A DNA stretch of 6,648 nt from an uncultured Erysipelotrichaceae bacterium (GTDB lineage: Bacteria; Bacillota_I; Bacilli_A; Erysipelotrichales; Erysipelotrichaceae). Positions 1-6,039 of this stretch are shown here, one piece after another. Every line of letters starts with the position of its first letter. Within the stretch, counting starts at the first letter, position 1. The notes beneath the pieces were generated by a model. The model saw only the letters and a list, made by a program, of their open reading frames with translations. It was not told where the DNA came from and searched no databases. A program made the translations under genes and the position numbers. The DNA lies in assembly GCA_900314345.1 (NCBI GenBank), contig OMUX01000116.1, positions 1 through 6,648 of the forward strand. The letters run 5' to 3'.

Positions 1-73
1 ATGATGCTATGATTCTCACAGATTATTGCAGGGAGATGAACGCATGGCAAAACATGAAGGAAAACTGAGAAGA
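1..73 (+). repeat. Direct repeat, copy 1 (window start)
   Basis: These 73 bases recur at the end of the window (6576-6648). The only difference is C at position 19 against G at 6594. The repeat covers the ribosome binding site and first ten codons of the membrane-protein gene, plus the probable last codons of an upstream gene. It is bounded only by the window edges, so the true repeat may be longer. It could mark a circular molecule, a terminally redundant contig or a tandem duplication. Confidence 0.95.
3..68 (+). other. Possible 3' tail of an upstream overlapping gene
   Basis: One frame is open from the window edge to a TGA at 66-68 and would overlap the start of the membrane-protein gene by 25 bases. 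In the second copy of the repeat the same frame continues upstream into the end of the P-loop ATPase gene (from about 6542 to the stop at 6641-6643), if a one-base shift is allowed. The tail may therefore be the C-terminus of a second ATPase copy lying outside the window. The single mismatch between the copies changes Thr to Arg in this frame. A chance open frame of this length is possible. Confidence 0.3.
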
Positions 74-973
74 CAGATCAACCGTCTGAAGGACAGGATT
101 GCAAGAGATCCCAAGGCATTCCGGTTATATACCATTCTGAGATCACTGGTCATAATTTCCCTGATTCTGAGTCTGATCCAGGGAAACTATGAGAGTGCAG
201 CGATCTGTATTCTTTCCTTGTTCCTGTTTTTGCTTCCGGCTTTCTTTGAGAAACAGTTCAAGATCGAGATACCTCCTCTGTTTGAGAAGATCATCTATGC
301 CTTCATCTTCTCTGCTGAGATCCTTGGTGAAGTAGACCGCTTCTATACAGCAATCCCGGGCTGGGATACCATGCTGCATACCATGAACGGATTCCTGTGT
401 GCAGCCATCGGCTTCTCCATTGTGGATATGTTCAACCGCCACAGTGAAGAGATCAGTCTCTCTCCCCTGTACCTTGCCATCACAGCATTCTGCTTCTCCA
501 TGACAGTCGGTGTCCTGTGGGAATTCATTGAATTCACCGCAGACCAGTTCTTCGGCTTTGACATGCAGAAAGACTTCATTATTCAGAACTTTGCCTCCGT
601 TACCCTGGATCCCACACACTCCCAGGTTCCCTATGCCGTGCATAACATTACAAAGACAATCATTGAAACAGCAGACGGCACACAGGTTGTCGTAGACGGT
701 GGCTACCTGGATATCGGCATCATTGATACCATGAAGGATCTACTCGTGAACTTCCTTGGTGCCATTGTCTGCAGTGTGCTTGGCTACTTCTATGTCAAGA
801 AACGTGATGAAAGCAATATTGTAGGAAAGCTCATGATCCATACCACCAGTGATGAAGAAGTACAGGAAGTCAATGCATACCTGGATGAAAGAGAAAAGGA
901 GCGTGCATCTAAAAGCATCCGGAACAAGCGCAGCAAGAAACAGAATGATACAAACTCCAGGGAAACCGGCTGA
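44..973 (+). CDS. Six-helix membrane protein, DUF2238/YjdF-like
   Basis: This is a 309-residue integral membrane protein of unknown biochemical function. Hydrophobic segments lie at about residues 31-46, 49-67, 79-95, 112-128, 141-160 and 232-251, with a basic N-terminus (1-28) and a highly charged Lys/Arg/Glu-rich C-terminal tail (252-309). Conserved-looking polar motifs sit at membrane edges: GWDTMLHTMNG (106-116), WEFIEFTAD (159-167) and an Asp-rich stretch before the last helix (YLDIGIIDTMKD, 221-232). These resemble the Asp/His and Trp-Glu signatures of the DUF2238 (YjdF) family, recognised from memory. ATG 44 is preferred over the upstream in-frame TTG 26 because AGGGAG at 30-35 is spaced eight bases from it. 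The gene ends in a terminator and converges with the broken HTH gene. Its first 30 bases recur at 6619-6648, so the DUF4869/ATPase pair is directly upstream of at least one copy. Confidence 0.85.
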   Translation: MAKHEGKLRRQINRLKDRIARDPKAFRLYTILRSLVIISLILSLIQGNYESAAICILSLFLFLLPAFFEKQFKIEIPPLFEKIIYAFIFSAEILGEVDRFYTAIPGWDTMLHTMNGFLCAAIGFSIVDMFNRHSEEISLSPLYLAITAFCFSMTVGVLWEFIEFTADQFFGFDMQKDFIIQNFASVTLDPTHSQVPYAVHNITKTIIETADGTQVVVDGGYLDIGIIDTMKDLLVNFLGAIVCSVLGYFYVKKRDESNIVGKLMIHTTSDEEVQEVNAYLDEREKERASKSIRNKRSKKQNDTNSRETG

Positions 974-995
974 ACCATCCCGGTCTCCTATTTTT
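961..995 (+). terminator. Rho-independent terminator of the membrane-protein gene
   Basis: A nine-base stem (961-969 with 980-988, one A/C mismatch) is followed by TATTTTT (989-995). The left arm overlaps the last codons of the membrane-protein gene, and the T-tract overlaps the stop codon of the convergent HTH remnant. Confidence 0.7.
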
Positions 996-1288
996 CGAGC
1001 AGTGCTTCCATACTGCAATGCAAAGCTTTGCTCAGCTTATACAAGGTGATTGCTGAAGTCTTATTGATATCTCTTTCTCTTTGCTCAAACAGCTGAATCT
1101 GCCTGATGGGAACACCGGATTCTTTGGATAATTCTGATTGTGAAAACCCGCAGGTAACACGGCGTTCTCTAAGGTTGGTATGCGGATATGCCTGTTCCAT
1201 ACGCTCATTTATCACATCACCAAACTGCATGAGATCCATCTCGTGATAAACCGGATACATTTTGATTATTTCCGAAAGAGGCACAGCT
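988..1288 (-). pseudogene. XRE-type HTH protein, 5' end lost at a mobile-element junction
   Basis: The minus strand encodes about 98 residues ending in a TAG at 988-990. The C-terminal 60 residues form an XRE/Cro-type DNA-binding domain: LRERRVTCGFSQSELSKESG, then VPIRQIQLFEQRERDINKTS. A linker with PLSEIIKMYPVYHEMDLMQF and INERMEQAYPHT precedes it. That linker looks like the interior of a longer protein. From memory, similar gut Firmicutes proteins carry it downstream of an N-terminal domain or partner gene of the DUF3990 type. The coding frame stops making sense exactly at 1288/1289, where the IS200/IS605-type right end begins and an in-frame TAG appears. The GTG at 1284 is therefore probably not a genuine start, and no good ribosome binding site precedes it. 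The upstream half of the gene is not in the window, so insertion was followed by deletion or rearrangement. Confidence 0.75.
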
Positions 1289-1450
1289 GTGAACTACCCC
1301 CACTTACACGTATGCTTAGAAGCGGGAGCTTCCTGCTTCGCCGAGAACTGCGGCTGTGGAAGCCCGTCTTACATCCTCTCCACAGGCTTATAGGTTCCCG
1401 CAGTTCCTGCGGTACCATGCTGTATCATGTGTTCTGTCTACAGGCACATG
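1289..1450 (-). ncRNA. Candidate TnpB guide-RNA (omega/reRNA) scaffold, orphan
   Basis: Four hairpins lie in 130 bases: 1319-1339 (GAAGC/GCTTC arms), 1354-1385 (CTGTGGA/TCCACAG), 1398-1412 (CCGCAG/CTGCGG, three-base loop) and 1426-1450 (CATGTG/CACATG with an inner CTGT/ACAG). In IS200/IS605 elements the 3' end of tnpB and the right end encode a structured RNA whose guide is the DNA just beyond the element. Here the guide would come from 1288 downward, inside the broken HTH gene. No tnpB remains in the window, so any activity would need a TnpB supplied from elsewhere. Expression is not shown. Confidence 0.5.
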
Positions 1451-1480
1451 ATTGTTTTACCCTACGATGTGGTGAAATCT
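1289..1480 (-). mobile_element. IS200/IS605-type (tnpB) right-end remnant
   Basis: Read on the minus strand, this segment ends in a run like AAGTGGGGGTAGTTCAC, preceded by a GCAGGAAGCTCCCGCTTC hairpin. That arrangement is typical of the right end of TnpB-encoding IS200/IS605-family elements in Firmicutes (recognised from memory). Short tnpB C-terminal-like phrases are visible in more than one frame (for example ACGEDVRRAS and FSAKQEAPAS), as expected for a decayed tnpB 3' end overlapping the guide-RNA scaffold. No transposase gene or left end remains. On the other side the segment is cut by the IS1634-family element. Confidence 0.65.
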
Positions 1481-1517
1481 AGAACCATGCCGATATAAAT
1501 GCTTCAATGTACGCGTC

Positions 1518-1551
1518 AAACCGTGGTTTTGTATCAAAAATCACGGTTTTT
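1518..1551 (+). terminator. Hairpin terminator at the left end of the IS1634 element
   Basis: AAACCGTG (1518-1525) pairs with CACGGTTT (1542-1549). The stem continues inward as TTTTG against CAAAA and is followed by a short T-run. With A-rich and T-rich flanks on the two sides it could act in both directions. It lies between the element's end and the transposase and would block read-through from outside, a common safeguard in insertion sequences. Confidence 0.6.
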
Positions 1552-1616
1552 ATAGACCTACTTCCATAAAGTGATACGATATATATGGTTCTATATAAGA
1601 CCATTTCGGAGGCTCT

Positions 1617-3263
1617 ATGGCATTCATTAAGGTCCAGAATCTCAAGCGTTCTGATGATGGTGCTGTCATTAACGGCACTGCAGCTGTTTCCGTTACCGAA
1701 TATGACGCTTCCATGAAGGGGAGATCACGGCACAAAGTCCGCGAGAATCTCGGAAAGATTGTCTGGCTGTCTGAGGACAAGAAGGACGGAATCTTCCTGT
1801 CGCCTTCACGTGGTCTCATTGAGTACAGCTCTGTCTCTGATGCCTTTACCACAGTCGTCAGAACTGACAAGCGTGTTGCAGGTCTCGATATCTTTCCTGA
1901 GCCTGAGGTTCATACGGTATTCGGAGACGTCTATCTGCTTCTGTCATTCATGAAGAAGAATGGAATCCTTCCTGTACTGAGGAAATCATTCCCTTCTGAT
2001 GAAGACTACGAAAGACTGCTCTGCCATCTTCTGCACGATATCCTTCGGAATGGTTCCCGGATCAGCTGTGATGATTTCATCATGAAGTCATTCGTATCAC
2101 ACATCTTCCGCGATGTACCTGTCAGTTCCCTTGACTCAGATACTGCCTACTTCACCATGATGGGAGACGATAAGGTAAAGCGTGCTTTCTTCCGGAACTA
2201 TGTTGAGTCTCTGAGAAAGATCTATCCTGGCTTTGGCAAAGGCTGCTATGTAGACTCAACACCACTTCCGAATGACATAAGAAACAACCCGTTCAATGCG
2301 CTGTGTTCACATGGCATCACTTCAACATCCAACCAGACAAGACTGGCGCTGGTTCTGGATGAAGCTACCGGACTGCCTGTGTGGTATACCATCATTCCCG
2401 GTAATGTTCTGGACTTCAACACCATCAGTAATGTCATGCTGGAAGTCAATGAAACCATAGACATCCAGATCATTTCACTGGTGCTTGATGCAGGCTATGT
2501 CAGCCAGGAGCTGATCAACATGTTCAACATTGACAGTGATCCGGTCATGGATGAAAACGGCGGCTATGTCAAGCAAACCATGATTGCCAGGATGCCGGCG
2601 AAGAACGGATATCCATACAAGCAGCTGTATGAAGACAACAAGAAGCTGATCTACAATGCCAAGTATTCCTTTATCAGGGAATCGCACACATACTTTGGAA
2701 TCCGGAGAGAAGTGGAGATCTTCGGAAAGAGAGAATATGCATATGTCTATGTAGACAAGGACAATGCACTGGAACTTTCCAGGGAGAACCGCCTCAAGCA
2801 TCCGGATGAATACGAGAAGCTGTCCATGAAGGATAAGAACTGGTATGCAGTGAAATTCGGATACTTTGTGCTTGTCTCCAACAAGGAAGAAACACCAGCT
2901 GAAATGCTGGATGAATACTTCAGCAGAACGCATATAGAGACAGTATTCAAGGCGGGCAAGGAATACCTGCATATCCTTCCGCTTAAAAAATGGACAACTG
3001 CAACGGTGATGGGAAAGATTCTCTCTGATATGATCAGCCTGATCATCTACCTCAGCCTGAGAAAGGGACTTGAGAGCACCGGTATTGCAATCCCAAGATT
3101 ATTAGGACAAACGCAGTCCCTGATCTGCCTGACCAAGTCAGATGGAACGGTGTTAATAGACACACCGAACAAACAGGTGAAGAGCATCTATAAGGAAATG
3201 AAGATCAAGGTTCCTTCTTCTCTCACCATTAAAGGATTCACTTCAGATGTACTGAGCTGCTGA
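1617..3263 (+). CDS. IS1634-family DDE transposase
   Basis: This 548-residue cut-and-paste transposase is full length with no internal stops. The catalytic triad is visible: first Asp at about 213 in GCYVDSTPLP, second Asp at about 291 in LVLDAGYVS, and Glu at about 441 in YFSRTHIETVFKAGK. The last motif matches the family signature Y-(2)-R-(3)-E-(6)-K exactly. The N-terminal 120 residues (starting MAFIKVQNLKR) and the C-terminal helix-rich tail fit this family. The start ATG has GGAGG at 1608-1612, a rather tight spacing of four bases. The open frame and intact catalytic residues suggest a recent arrival that may still be active. Its insertion or later rearrangement removed the 5' end of the downstream fic gene and most of the older tnpB element. 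Confidence 0.92.
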   Translation: MAFIKVQNLKRSDDGAVINGTAAVSVTEYDASMKGRSRHKVRENLGKIVWLSEDKKDGIFLSPSRGLIEYSSVSDAFTTVVRTDKRVAGLDIFPEPEVHTVFGDVYLLLSFMKKNGILPVLRKSFPSDEDYERLLCHLLHDILRNGSRISCDDFIMKSFVSHIFRDVPVSSLDSDTAYFTMMGDDKVKRAFFRNYVESLRKIYPGFGKGCYVDSTPLPNDIRNNPFNALCSHGITSTSNQTRLALVLDEATGLPVWYTIIPGNVLDFNTISNVMLEVNETIDIQIISLVLDAGYVSQELINMFNIDSDPVMDENGGYVKQTMIARMPAKNGYPYKQLYEDNKKLIYNAKYSFIRESHTYFGIRREVEIFGKREYAYVYVDKDNALELSRENRLKHPDEYEKLSMKDKNWYAVKFGYFVLVSNKEETPAEMLDEYFSRTHIETVFKAGKEYLHILPLKKWTTATVMGKILSDMISLIIYLSLRKGLESTGIAIPRLLGQTQSLICLTKSDGTVLIDTPNKQVKSIYKEMKIKVPSSLTIKGFTSDVLSC

Positions 3264-3309
3264 ATAAAGCAAAGGCACACAATCATGTTGTTTTAGGCGT
3301 GTCTTCGAA

Positions 3310-3321
3310 ATATGGTTCTAT
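3310..3321 (+). repeat. IS end motif ATATGGTTCTAT, right copy
   Basis: The 12-base motif ATATGGTTCTAT occurs here and at 1583-1594 in the same orientation. Its core is inverted at 1480-1488 (TAGAACCAT). The outer pair forms the likely terminal inverted repeat. The inner left copy may be an extra transposase-binding or regulatory site overlapping the transposase leader. Confidence 0.55.
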
Positions 3322-3369
3322 TTTTGGCGGAATCTTAGGATAAATGGACAGACTTGGGATTCCGAAACA

Positions 3370-4383
3370 ATGTCGTATATTGCCCAGATACATGAGTACA
3401 AGGGAAAACAGGAACTCTTTTTGCGTCAGAAACCCGTTGAGCTTACCCGATTAGTTGAAATCGCTAAGATCCAAAGTACGGAGAGCTCAAATCAGATTGA
3501 GGGGATCGTCACTACAGCTCCACGATTGAAACAGCTGATGGCAGATAAAACAGCGCCACGGAACCGCAATGAAGAAGAGATTCTTGGATACCGAAACGTC
3601 TTAAATCTTATTCACGAAAACTATTCAGTAATCCCGCTCACGCCAAATTACATACTTCAGCTTCATAAGGAGATGATGAAGTATACAGGTTTGACATATG
3701 CCGGTAAGTTCAAGAATACCCCCAATGAAATCGATATGATAACAGGAAATGGCCAGAAGATTACATTGTTCACACCTCTGGCTCCTTACGAAACGCCTTT
3801 TGCAATCCAGTCGATCTGTGATAGCTTTCAAACCACTTTGAATAAGGAATTGGTTGATCCTTTAATCCTGATACCTCGTTTCATACTGGATTTCCTGTGT
3901 ATCCATCCGTTTAATGACGGTAATGGACGAATGAGCCGCTTATTAACTCTCTTGTTGCTGTATCGTTGTAATTACATTGTGGGAAAGTACATAAGTATTG
4001 AGAAGGCCATTGCGGATACGAAAACATCTTACTACGATGCATTGTCAATTTCAGATCAAGGCTGGCATGATGAAATGAACGATCCAATGCCCTTCACGAA
4101 ATACATGCTTGCGATTATTCTTTCGTGTTACAAAGAATTTGAAAACAGGATCACAATAGCCGAAAAATCTGGAATAAAGAGCACTTCATACGATATTGTA
4201 AAATCCTGTGCAAAGCAAAAGATAGGATATTTCACTAAGAACGAAATTCTCATGGAATGTCCAAGCTTAAGCAGTTCTTCCGTGGAAGCAGCTTTAAAAA
4301 AACTGGTAGAAGAAGGTTTTATTGTACGTTATGGAAGCAGGCGTAATGCTCATTATTCTATAAACCCTGAAGAACATTTTTAG
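3370..4383 (+). CDS. Fic-domain protein (probable AMP transferase), 5' truncated
   Basis: The 337 residues carry a canonical Fic core, HPFNDGNGRMSR at 179-190, matching HxFx(D/E)GNGRxxR. The catalytic His and the ATP-phosphate-binding Gly-Asn-Gly-Arg are all present. SNQIEG at 40-45 matches the class II autoinhibitory motif (S/T)xxxE(G/N), so activity is probably held in check by the N-terminal helix. A winged-helix-like C-terminus (about 283-332) may bind DNA or serve as a partner surface. Homologues I recall begin 10-20 residues earlier. Here the frame is open upstream through TWDSET but contains no start codon before it runs into the IS right end. ATG 3370 is therefore an internal or makeshift start with only a weak GGGA at 3356-3359. 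The native promoter and first codons were probably removed by the insertion. Fic proteins usually adenylylate a target protein; the target here is unknown. Confidence 0.85.
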   Translation: MSYIAQIHEYKGKQELFLRQKPVELTRLVEIAKIQSTESSNQIEGIVTTAPRLKQLMADKTAPRNRNEEEILGYRNVLNLIHENYSVIPLTPNYILQLHKEMMKYTGLTYAGKFKNTPNEIDMITGNGQKITLFTPLAPYETPFAIQSICDSFQTTLNKELVDPLILIPRFILDFLCIHPFNDGNGRMSRLLTLLLLYRCNYIVGKYISIEKAIADTKTSYYDALSISDQGWHDEMNDPMPFTKYMLAIILSCYKEFENRITIAEKSGIKSTSYDIVKSCAKQKIGYFTKNEILMECPSLSSSSVEAALKKLVEEGFIVRYGSRRNAHYSINPEEHF

Positions 4384-4421
4384 CCCGGGTGGCAGATTGT
4401 ACCTAATCACCATATTCTTGA

Positions 4422-4596
4422 GCGTCGTCATCCCGACGCAGTCCCCGACCTCCTGGTCCGTGCCTGGGCCAGCACAGCCTCGTGCTGTACTGGCTGTATT
4501 TAGACCGTACGTACGGCAGGAGGAAGTCTGGAGAATCACAAACCACGGAAGTGCCGTCTTCAACGCATGTTTTAATGCATAAGGCGGGGAGGACCA
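4422..4596 (+). other. GC-rich hairpin-dense non-coding segment, possible second tnpB right end
   Basis: No convincing gene is present between the fic stop and about 4640. The segment is GC-richer than its surroundings and holds a string of hairpins: GCGTCG/CGACGC (4422-4439), GACC/GGTC (4447-4458), CAGCAC/GTGCTG (4470-4487), the perfect palindrome CCGTACGTACGG (4505-4516), ACGG/CCGT (4545-4557) and GCAT/ATGC (4565-4578). It ends in GGGGAGGACC (4587-4596). A short plus-strand frame ends HGSAVFNACFNA at 4582, reminiscent of the odd C-terminal tails of some TnpB proteins. Density, length and the G-rich end resemble the omega-RNA region of an IS605/IS607-type element, but I cannot confirm the family. 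It could be another structured RNA. Confidence 0.35.
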
Positions 4597-4639
4597 CACA
4601 ATTCTTAAAACTACTCAGTGAAGGAAATGAACAATTATG

Positions 4640-4870
4640 AGAGATGGCAATCCTGTGCAGGAGATACTGCATATGTGTCGTGAATCTGCTGCAGTTGAAA
4701 CCAGCTCTGTCGATCAGCCTGTTCAGATACTTCTCAATCACCTCAATGCAGCCTTCAATGATGGAAGCTTCATCCATGTTCCCTTCATTCTGCTTCACTT
4801 CCGTCTCAGCATTAATCAGGTGCAGTGCAATACTGCCTGCTTCACTCTTCGGCAGCATGATCCTGAACTC
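4640..4870 (-). pseudogene. BglG/LicT-type antiterminator, PRD-domain fragment
   Basis: On the minus strand about 77 residues read as the middle of a PTS-regulation domain. In order they give EFRIMLPKSEAGSIALHLIN, a linker, MDEASIIEGCIEVIEKYLNR, LIDRAGFNCSRF, and THMQYLLHRI. The LP.SEAG.IALHLINAE block and the RF.TH.QY...RI block each carry the His typical of the domain, where PTS proteins phosphorylate these RNA-binding antiterminators of sugar operons. The RNA-binding domain, the rest of this PRD and the second PRD are absent. The homology ends abruptly near 4870, where Dps coding begins on the opposite strand, and near 4640. This is a piece moved in by rearrangement, not a functional gene. 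Confidence 0.7.
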
Positions 4871-4876
4871 GATGGC

Positions 4877-5062
4877 TCCGACAAGAGCATCGCTTCCGTG
4901 CTGAAGATTGTCACAGAAGACCTGAACTCCCTGAAAAAGGAAGCTCTGAGCATCCGTGCAGAAGCAGATGAAGACGGAAACTTCGACATCGCAAACCTCA
5001 TGGAAGACCACCTCAAGGATTACTCCAAGACACTGTGGTTCCTGAGCGCAATGCAGAAGTAA
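4877..5062 (+). pseudogene. dps: Dps/ferritin-like protein, C-terminal fragment
   Basis: About 60 codons before the TAA at 5060-5062 encode the last helices of a Dps-type mini-ferritin: SIASVLKIVTEDLNSLKKEA, then a segment with ADEDGNFDIANLMEDHLKD, then YSKTLWFLSAMQK. Dps proteins are about 150 residues, and their ferroxidase His/Asp/Glu ligands lie in the N-terminal helices, all of which are missing. The open frame appears to continue back to 4637, but that upstream half is the antisense of a PRD domain, so the apparent 141-residue ORF is a chimera. A 42-base gap separates it from the Fur-family gene, consistent with a former iron/oxidative-stress operon in which the regulator followed dps. 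Confidence 0.7.
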
Positions 5063-5104
5063 TGCAGTAAACTGAACAAAGAAGGAATACGGGAGGAAAA
5101 GAAG

Positions 5105-5500
5105 ATGAGTGAAGAGAAGAAGCTGCGCCATTCCATGCAGCGGGACAGGATTGAAGCTTATCTTCTTTCCTCGCATACCCACCCTACTGCAGAACAGATC
5201 TATCTGGATCTGAAACCTGAGATTCCAAACCTCAGCTTAGGTACGGTATACCGCAACCTGAAACAGCTGGAAGAAGCAGGAAAGGCAGACAGAGTCTCCG
5301 CATCCGGCAATACCGAGCACTATGAAGCAAAGAAGGCATGCCATGCCCACTTTGTCTGCAGGAAGTGCGGCAAGGTCATGGACCTGGATGACATCCCGCT
5401 TGCCAAAGCGGAAAAGCTCTGTCATTTCCCTGAAGGAACAGAAGTATCCAGTGTGCATATCACCTTTGAAGGCATATGTGCAGACTGTTCAAGGAAATAA
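5105..5500 (+). CDS. Fur/PerR-family metal-dependent repressor
   Basis: This is a 131-residue transcription factor of normal length for the family. The N-terminal winged helix spans about residues 10-65, with HPTAEQIYLDL and LGTVYRNLKQLEEAG typical of Fur proteins. The structural zinc site is complete: C85-x2-C88 and C125-x2-C128. Regulatory metal ligands align with B. subtilis PerR at H26, E74, H80, H82 and D93. PerR itself has Asp (D85) where this protein has E74, which is more Fur-like, so I do not decide between a peroxide sensor and an iron sensor. The dps neighbour favours an oxidative-stress or iron role. A strong GGAGG at 5092-5096 precedes the ATG by eight bases. No Fur or PerR box is visible upstream, and the region that would have held the operon promoter has been replaced by the inverted PRD fragment. 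Confidence 0.9.
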   Translation: MSEEKKLRHSMQRDRIEAYLLSSHTHPTAEQIYLDLKPEIPNLSLGTVYRNLKQLEEAGKADRVSASGNTEHYEAKKACHAHFVCRKCGKVMDLDDIPLAKAEKLCHFPEGTEVSSVHITFEGICADCSRK

Positions 5501-5506
5501 CTGCAT

Positions 5507-5530
5507 CAGCCTCGGGATCGGGGCTGTTTT
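5507..5530 (+). terminator. Rho-independent terminator after the Fur-family gene
   Basis: CAGCCTCG (5507-5514) pairs with CGGGGCTG (5519-5526), with one G-U pair and a GGAT loop, followed by TTTT. It lies six bases past the stop codon and separates the regulator from the DUF4869/ATPase pair. Confidence 0.75.
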
Positions 5531-5572
5531 CATATTCATTGCCTGTCTGCTGTGAAAAGGAGGAATGAAGGG

Positions 5573-6039
5573 ATGCTGACAATATTCTTCGGATACGATG
5601 AAGATGCCATATTGAGCGTGGATACATATTTCAACAATACCTATGAAGATGAATGGTTCCTGCACCCTTTCGCAAGAAAGATCGTCAGTGTAGTTGACGG
5701 TTCTGAAGTACGTGACAGACAGCTGATTGTTTCACCGGTGCTTGACAGATTCCGCCGGAAAGACTTTCCGGCGGCGCAAAAGCCTTGATCCTGATGAGTG
5801 AAACAGATGACTTTTATACCGATCTTATTGTCTGCGGAAAAAACTGTGAAGATCTTATTCTGGATATTTCAGAAACAAAAAACATTCACTGCTCACTCAG
5901 TGGCTACGATATTTCCTTTGACAGTCTCGGCACAGAAAATCATATGACTCCTGTACGATGTGAGAATGACAATACGCTTCTTCATAACCATCGTGAATTC
6001 GTTTTGAAGATGCTGAAGCTTGCAGGAGGCAGCCGATGA
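5573..6039 (+). pseudogene. DUF4869-like protein, interrupted by a one-base frameshift
   Basis: The N-terminal part starts MLTIFFGYDEDAILSVDTYF and reads well up to about codon 59 (SPVLDR). It then falls into a frame that ends at 5786-5788. Switching frame at 5747-5751 restores the expected continuation PPERLSGGAKALILM and runs to the TGA at 6037-6039. The join needs one extra base, so one base is missing here. The reconstructed protein is about 155 residues and resembles DUF4869 proteins of gut Firmicutes (MLTI.FG opening, SPVL, then a SGG.K.LILM motif; recognised from memory). Function is unknown. ATG 5573 is favoured over the GTG at 5552 because AAGGAGG (5557-5563) is nine bases upstream of it. 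The stop overlaps the ATPase start (ATGA), so the two were translationally coupled. Confidence 0.7.

Larger units (their letters stand above)
1480..3320 (+). mobile_element. IS1634-family insertion sequence, apparently complete
   Basis: The element holds one intact DDE transposase gene. The proposed ends are TAGAACCAT at 1480-1488 and its inverted copy ATGGTTCTA at 3312-3320, giving about 1.84 kb, within the usual size for the family. A further copy of the motif, ATATGGTTCTAT, lies at 1583-1594 just before the transposase, in the same orientation as the right-end copy (3310-3321). No short target duplication is evident: the left flank is tnpB right-end debris and the right flank leads into a truncated fic gene. 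The boundaries are inferred from the nine-base inverted repeat and could be off by some bases. Confidence 0.65.

Noticed and set aside
143..643. Long minus-strand ORF opposite the membrane-protein gene
   Set aside because: It is Cys/His-rich with no recognisable family, lacks a ribosome binding site and lies wholly antisense to a well-supported gene.
1180..1482. Plus-strand ORF across the HTH remnant and tnpB right end
   Set aside because: It crosses the junction between two unrelated remnants and reads antisense to both, so it is a by-product of hairpin-rich DNA.
2475..2972. Minus-strand ORF inside the transposase gene
   Set aside because: It is a shadow of the transposase frame, with no start signal and no family resemblance.
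4403..5182. 259-codon minus-strand ORF
   Set aside because: Only its middle (4640-4870) looks like real protein (PRD). The rest is antisense to Dps and Fur-family coding or to the GC-rich hairpin segment.
5552..5572. GTG 5552 as start of the DUF4869 protein
   Set aside because: The Shine-Dalgarno AAGGAGG lies inside that extension and is well spaced for ATG 5573, where the family-like MLTI.FG opening begins.
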